DNA of 27,459 bases, taken from the NCBI GenBank assembly GCA_964537035.1, contig CAZIAK010000055.1:1-27459 (forward strand), written 5' to 3'. The notes below the pieces were generated by a model, which worked only from the letters and a program-made list of their open reading frames with translations, made no database searches and was not told the DNA's origin. The position numbers and the translations under genes were made by a program. This DNA is from CAZIAK01 sp964537035. Lineage in GTDB: Bacteria; Planctomycetota; B15-G4. Below are positions 24,944 to 27,459 of the stretch, piece by piece. Every line of letters begins with the position of its first letter. Positions within the stretch are counted from its first letter, which is position 1.

Positions 24944-25962
24944 TTCCATTCGGGCCCCGGGCAGTCTTGCGGGCGATCGCCTCCTATCTGCCCAAGGACC
25001 TGCTGACCAACGAGGACATCTTCGCCAGGTACGGCGAGTGGTCCCCGGAGAAAATCAGCACGAAGACGGGCATCAGCACTCGGCACGTCTGTGCTGCCGA
25101 CGAGTTCACCAGCGACTTGGCGGTGAAGGCTGGTGAGCGGCTCTTCGCCCTCGATGAGAGCTTCAAAGAGGGCATCGACCAGATCCTGCTCACCACGATC
25201 AGCCCGGACTACATCCTGCCCTTCACTGCGGGCATGGTTCAGGACGCTCTGGGGCTGCCCACCACGGTGGCAGCCTTCGACATCACCTTGGGTTGCTCGG
25301 GCTATCCCTATGCCATGACCCAGGCTGCGGCCATGATTGAATCGGGTCGGGCCCGCAAGGTGCTGGTGATCACATCAGACCGCTTCACCGGCTACACCGA
25401 GGCTGGGGGGCAGGACATCCGCACCCTGTTCGGTGACGCAGCGACTGCCAGCCTGATCGAGGCACAAGACGACGGTAAGCCGCCGCTTTCTGGAGGGCTC
25501 ATCGGCGCCACGCGCCTGGGTACCGACGGCAGCGGAGCCCTGAACCTGCTCATCCCCACGGCAGGCATGAAGGGCTTCTTGGGAGCCCAGAAGCGCGACA
25601 TCAAGCAGCCTACTGTCGAGATGAAGGGGCCTGAGGTCTTCGACTTCACCCTGCGGGTGATCCCCAAGCACGTGAGGAGCTTTCTTGAGAGTGAAGGCCT
25701 GGCCGTGGAGGACGTGGACATTTGGGTCTTTCACCAGGCCAACCTGTTCATGATCGATCACCTGCGGCGGCGGATGAAGATCCCCGAAGAAAAGTTCGTG
25801 GAGCACATCGCAGAGGTGGGTAACACCGCCTCGTCGACCATTCCCATGGCGCTGCAGGCAGCCATCGACGCGGGGCGGGTGAAGCCCGGCCACCGGGTGG
25901 CCCTGCTCGGCTTTGGTGTGGGCTATTCCTGGGGCACCGTTTTGCTCGAGTACCAAGGGTGA
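24940..25962 (+). CDS. KAS III (FabH)-like thiolase-fold enzyme 1
   Basis: A 340-residue 3-oxoacyl-ACP synthase III-type protein. The triad is complete: Cys119 in ITLGCSGYPYA, His265 in VFHQANLFMIDHL and Asn295 in EVGNTASSTIP. FGDAATASLIEA and the C-terminal GFGVGYSWGTVLL (KAS III: G-F/G-GLTWG) are also conserved. FabH starts fatty acid synthesis by joining acetyl-CoA to malonyl-ACP. Relatives instead make C-C bonds in secondary metabolites or transfer acyl groups to oxygen. No ketoreductase, dehydratase or KAS II gene is nearby, so this is unlikely to be the housekeeping FabH. GTG start overlaps the carrier 2 stop; its own stop overlaps the next start (GTGA). Confidence 0.9.
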   Translation: MIPFGPRAVLRAIASYLPKDLLTNEDIFARYGEWSPEKISTKTGISTRHVCAADEFTSDLAVKAGERLFALDESFKEGIDQILLTTISPDYILPFTAGMVQDALGLPTTVAAFDITLGCSGYPYAMTQAAAMIESGRARKVLVITSDRFTGYTEAGGQDIRTLFGDAATASLIEAQDDGKPPLSGGLIGATRLGTDGSGALNLLIPTAGMKGFLGAQKRDIKQPTVEMKGPEVFDFTLRVIPKHVRSFLESEGLAVEDVDIWVFHQANLFMIDHLRRRMKIPEEKFVEHIAEVGNTASSTIPMALQAAIDAGRVKPGHRVALLGFGVGYSWGTVLLEYQG

Positions 25963-27002
25963 GCAGCTCTCATGTCGGGCCGAAGGCTGTGCTCACGGCG
26001 ATCGCTTCGTACTTGCCAGAGGCCCTGATTACCAACGAGGCCATCGTTGAGCAGTATCAGGACTGGAGCGAGGAGAAGATCGTCGACACCACGGGGATCC
26101 ACACCCGCCATACCTGCGCCGATGACGAGTTCACCAGTGACCTGGCGGTCAAAGCCGCAGAGGCGTTGTTTGCGGGCGACCCTGGCCGGCGGGACGACAT
26201 CGACATGTTGATCGTCGTGACGGTCAGCCCCGACTACATCACCCCTCACACCTCGGGGCTGGTGCAACAGGCCCTGGGTTTGCCGACGCATGTGGGCGCT
26301 CTTGACGTGAGCTTGGGCTGCTCGGGTTTCACCTATGCCCTGCAGCTGGCCGCGGCGCTGATCGAGTCTGGGCGCTCCCGCAAGTTGCTGCTGATCACCG
26401 CCGACCGCTTCACACCCTACTCAGAAGAGGGTGGGCAGAACGTACGCACCATCTTCGGAGACGGAGCCACCGCCAGCCTCATCGAGGCTCAGCTCCCCGA
26501 CGGCCCCGTGCTCAGCGGCGGCGTGATCGGTGCGACCAGCTTTGGCACGGACGGCTCGGGAGCCGAGTACTTGCGCATCCCGACCGGCGCCATGCGTGGG
26601 TTCGTAGGCGACACTCAGCAACCGTTCTCGAAGCCCACCGTCGAGATGGACGGCCCCCAGGTCTTCGCCTTCACGATCAGGGTGATCTCCAAACACATCC
26701 ACGAGTTCTTGAAGAGCCAGGATCTCGGGGTTGAAGACGTTGATCTCTTCGTCTTCCACCAGGCCAACCTGTTCATGATCGACCACCTCAGACGGCGCAT
26801 GAAGATCCCTGAAGAGAAGTTCGCTCTGCACATCGCCGAGGTGGGCAACACGGTGGCTTCGACCATCCCCCTCGCGCTGGAGAAGGCCATCGCCGAAGAC
26901 CGGGTGCACAGCGGGGATCGCGTGGCTCTGGTGGCCTTCGGCGTGGGCTACTCGTGGGGCTCGGTGCTGCTGGACTATCAGGGGTCGGCGTCTGCGCCAT
27001 AG
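25959..27002 (+). CDS. KAS III (FabH)-like thiolase-fold enzyme 2
   Basis: A 347-residue paralogue of the preceding enzyme, roughly 60 % identical by eye. The triad is conserved: Cys121 in VSLGCSGFTYA, His267 in VFHQANLFMIDHL, Asn297 in EVGNTVASTIP. The block around His is identical between the two, whereas the loop after TDGSGA (209-225 here) differs, which could alter substrate choice. Start GTG 25959 overlaps the previous stop. It ends the plus-strand unit, 26 bases before a long inverted repeat that may terminate transcription. Homodimer or heterodimer formation with the first enzyme are both conceivable. Confidence 0.9.
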   Translation: MSSSHVGPKAVLTAIASYLPEALITNEAIVEQYQDWSEEKIVDTTGIHTRHTCADDEFTSDLAVKAAEALFAGDPGRRDDIDMLIVVTVSPDYITPHTSGLVQQALGLPTHVGALDVSLGCSGFTYALQLAAALIESGRSRKLLLITADRFTPYSEEGGQNVRTIFGDGATASLIEAQLPDGPVLSGGVIGATSFGTDGSGAEYLRIPTGAMRGFVGDTQQPFSKPTVEMDGPQVFAFTIRVISKHIHEFLKSQDLGVEDVDLFVFHQANLFMIDHLRRRMKIPEEKFALHIAEVGNTVASTIPLALEKAIAEDRVHSGDRVALVAFGVGYSWGSVLLDYQGSASAP

Positions 27003-27028
27003 CTCTCCTTCTCTCTTCGCGGTGGTCC

Positions 27029-27171
27029 GGGCGTCCCTGTTTTTGACCAGGGGGGCCTTTCGCTCAGACAGGGTCGGCTTCGCCTCCACACTCGCTTCAG
27101 ACCCCCCTGGTCAAAAACAGGGACGCCCTGCTCGGTGGAGGGGCAGGAGACTCTGGCCTTCCCTGGGTTCA
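27029..27171. repeat. Dispersed 3'-end repeat, copy B, with perfect 27-bp inverted arms
   Basis: The arms 27029-27055 and 27102-27128 are exact reverse complements (beginning GGGCGTCCCTGTTTTTG), separated by 46 bases. The middle contains the core shared with the copies at 1-100 and 7067-7133. Weaker similarity to the first copy extends to about 27171. It directly follows the last KAS III-like gene, so the hairpin could stop transcription. Confidence 0.85.
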
Positions 27172-27243
27172 TCCTTCACGAGTCCAACGCTCTGCGTATT
27201 GGCTTGCGAGCAAGGTCAGACCACGATCGCGGAGCGGCCTTGC

Positions 27244-27409
27244 CTAGCAGCCTGTGCGTAAAGTGCCGTGATGGCGAGTGCGCCTCGGTGGCGCCAGATC
27301 GAGGCGACGAACCGAAGGCGAATCAGTGGATTCGTTGAGGATTCGGCAACGAAGAGGTGGCGCCACCGAGGCGTGTTCGACGCGCGGCACTTTACGCACA
27401 GGCTGCTAG
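27244..27409. mobile_element. MITE-like palindromic element, 166 bp
   Basis: Perfect 25-bp terminal inverted repeats (27244-27268 and 27385-27409) begin with CTAGCAGCCTGTGCG. Inside them a second perfect pair of 15 bp (27282-27296 and 27358-27372) and a central hairpin CGAATC-AGTG-GATTCG (27319-27334) complete a near-full-length fold. No transposase is encoded. CTAG at both tips would fit a TA duplication of the kind made by the IS427 group of IS5-family elements; this origin is inference. With the 27003-27459 stretch free of genes, this and the preceding repeat account for most of it. Confidence 0.75.
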
Positions 27410-27429
27410 AGCACCGATGGGCTGGCGGT

Positions 27430-27454
27430 CTGTAGCGCAGCCCCTTGGCTACAG
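27430..27454. repeat. Short hairpin at the window edge
   Basis: CTGTAGC (27430-27436) pairs with GCTACAG (27448-27454) across 11 bases. It lies just outside the MITE-like element. It could be a terminator or part of a larger repeat cut by the window end. Confidence 0.5.
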
Positions 27455-27459
27455 GTAGC

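Noticed and set aside
24940..27002. Part of a full polyketide or fatty-acid biosynthesis cluster
   Set aside because: No ketoreductase, dehydratase, enoyl reductase, malonyl transferase or chain-elongating synthase is present in the window.
27244..27409. Integron attC site or intrinsic terminator
   Set aside because: No attC core sites of RYYYAAC/GTTRRRY type and no cassette or integrase. At 166 bp with nested perfect arms and CTAG tips it fits a MITE better.

Overview
The window is GC-rich bacterial DNA. The gene content points to a member of the Planctomycetota, probably a marine one. It holds a redoxin / cytochrome c / copper-monooxygenase-like lipoprotein, a sulfatase beside an arylsulfotransferase-like protein, a large secreted metzincin ending in a tail of a type I associate with planctomycete exported proteins, and an ECF sigma/anti-sigma pair beside a TonB-dependent receptor. 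Alternative starts (GTG, TTG and at least one CTG) are common. The taxonomy is inferred from gene types only; there is no rRNA or tRNA gene in the window.

Layout. 1-8.6 kb: downstream part of a dispersed 3'-end repeat; redoxin-monooxygenase lipoprotein (-); formate/nitrite-type channel (-); sulfatase (-) divergent from an ASST-like protein and a translationally coupled nitroreductase (+); a second repeat copy; then a lipoprotein gene (7134-8525, -) interrupted by one in-frame TGA. 8.6-16.7 kb: secreted metalloprotease (-) with a clear intrinsic terminator; D-amino-acid-dehydrogenase-like oxidoreductase (+); ArsR regulator plus SRPBCC protein (+); BtuF-like binding protein (-); STAS-domain protein (+); receiver-domain protein with a cysteine cluster (-); Dph6-like PP-loop ATPase (-); small unknown protein (+).

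16.9-24.1 kb: six tightly spaced minus-strand genes. In transcription order they are SGNH-like protein, MBOAT acyltransferase, ECF sigma factor, anti-sigma factor with an alpha/alpha-toroid-like outer domain, TonB-dependent receptor and TonB. Divergent from these, 24.2-27.0 kb, are two tandem-duplicated carrier proteins and two paralogous KAS III-like enzymes with GTGA stop/start overlaps. MBOAT, SGNH protein and DltC-sized carriers together resemble the logic of the Dlt D-alanylation pathway, but KAS III-like enzymes stand where the ligase DltA would be. The last 450 bases carry a repeat copy with perfect 27-bp inverted arms and a 166-bp MITE-like palindromic element.

The two most notable observations are these. 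(1) A probable new selenoprotein: the TGA at 8175-8177 gives a Cys-Thr-Sec motif in a thioredoxin-like lipoprotein. It is followed at the canonical distance by a 9-bp hairpin with a GUC loop, the geometry of a bacterial SECIS element. (2) The MBOAT/SGNH/carrier/KAS III locus, a candidate uncharacterised system for making an acyl group and exporting it onto a cell-surface acceptor.
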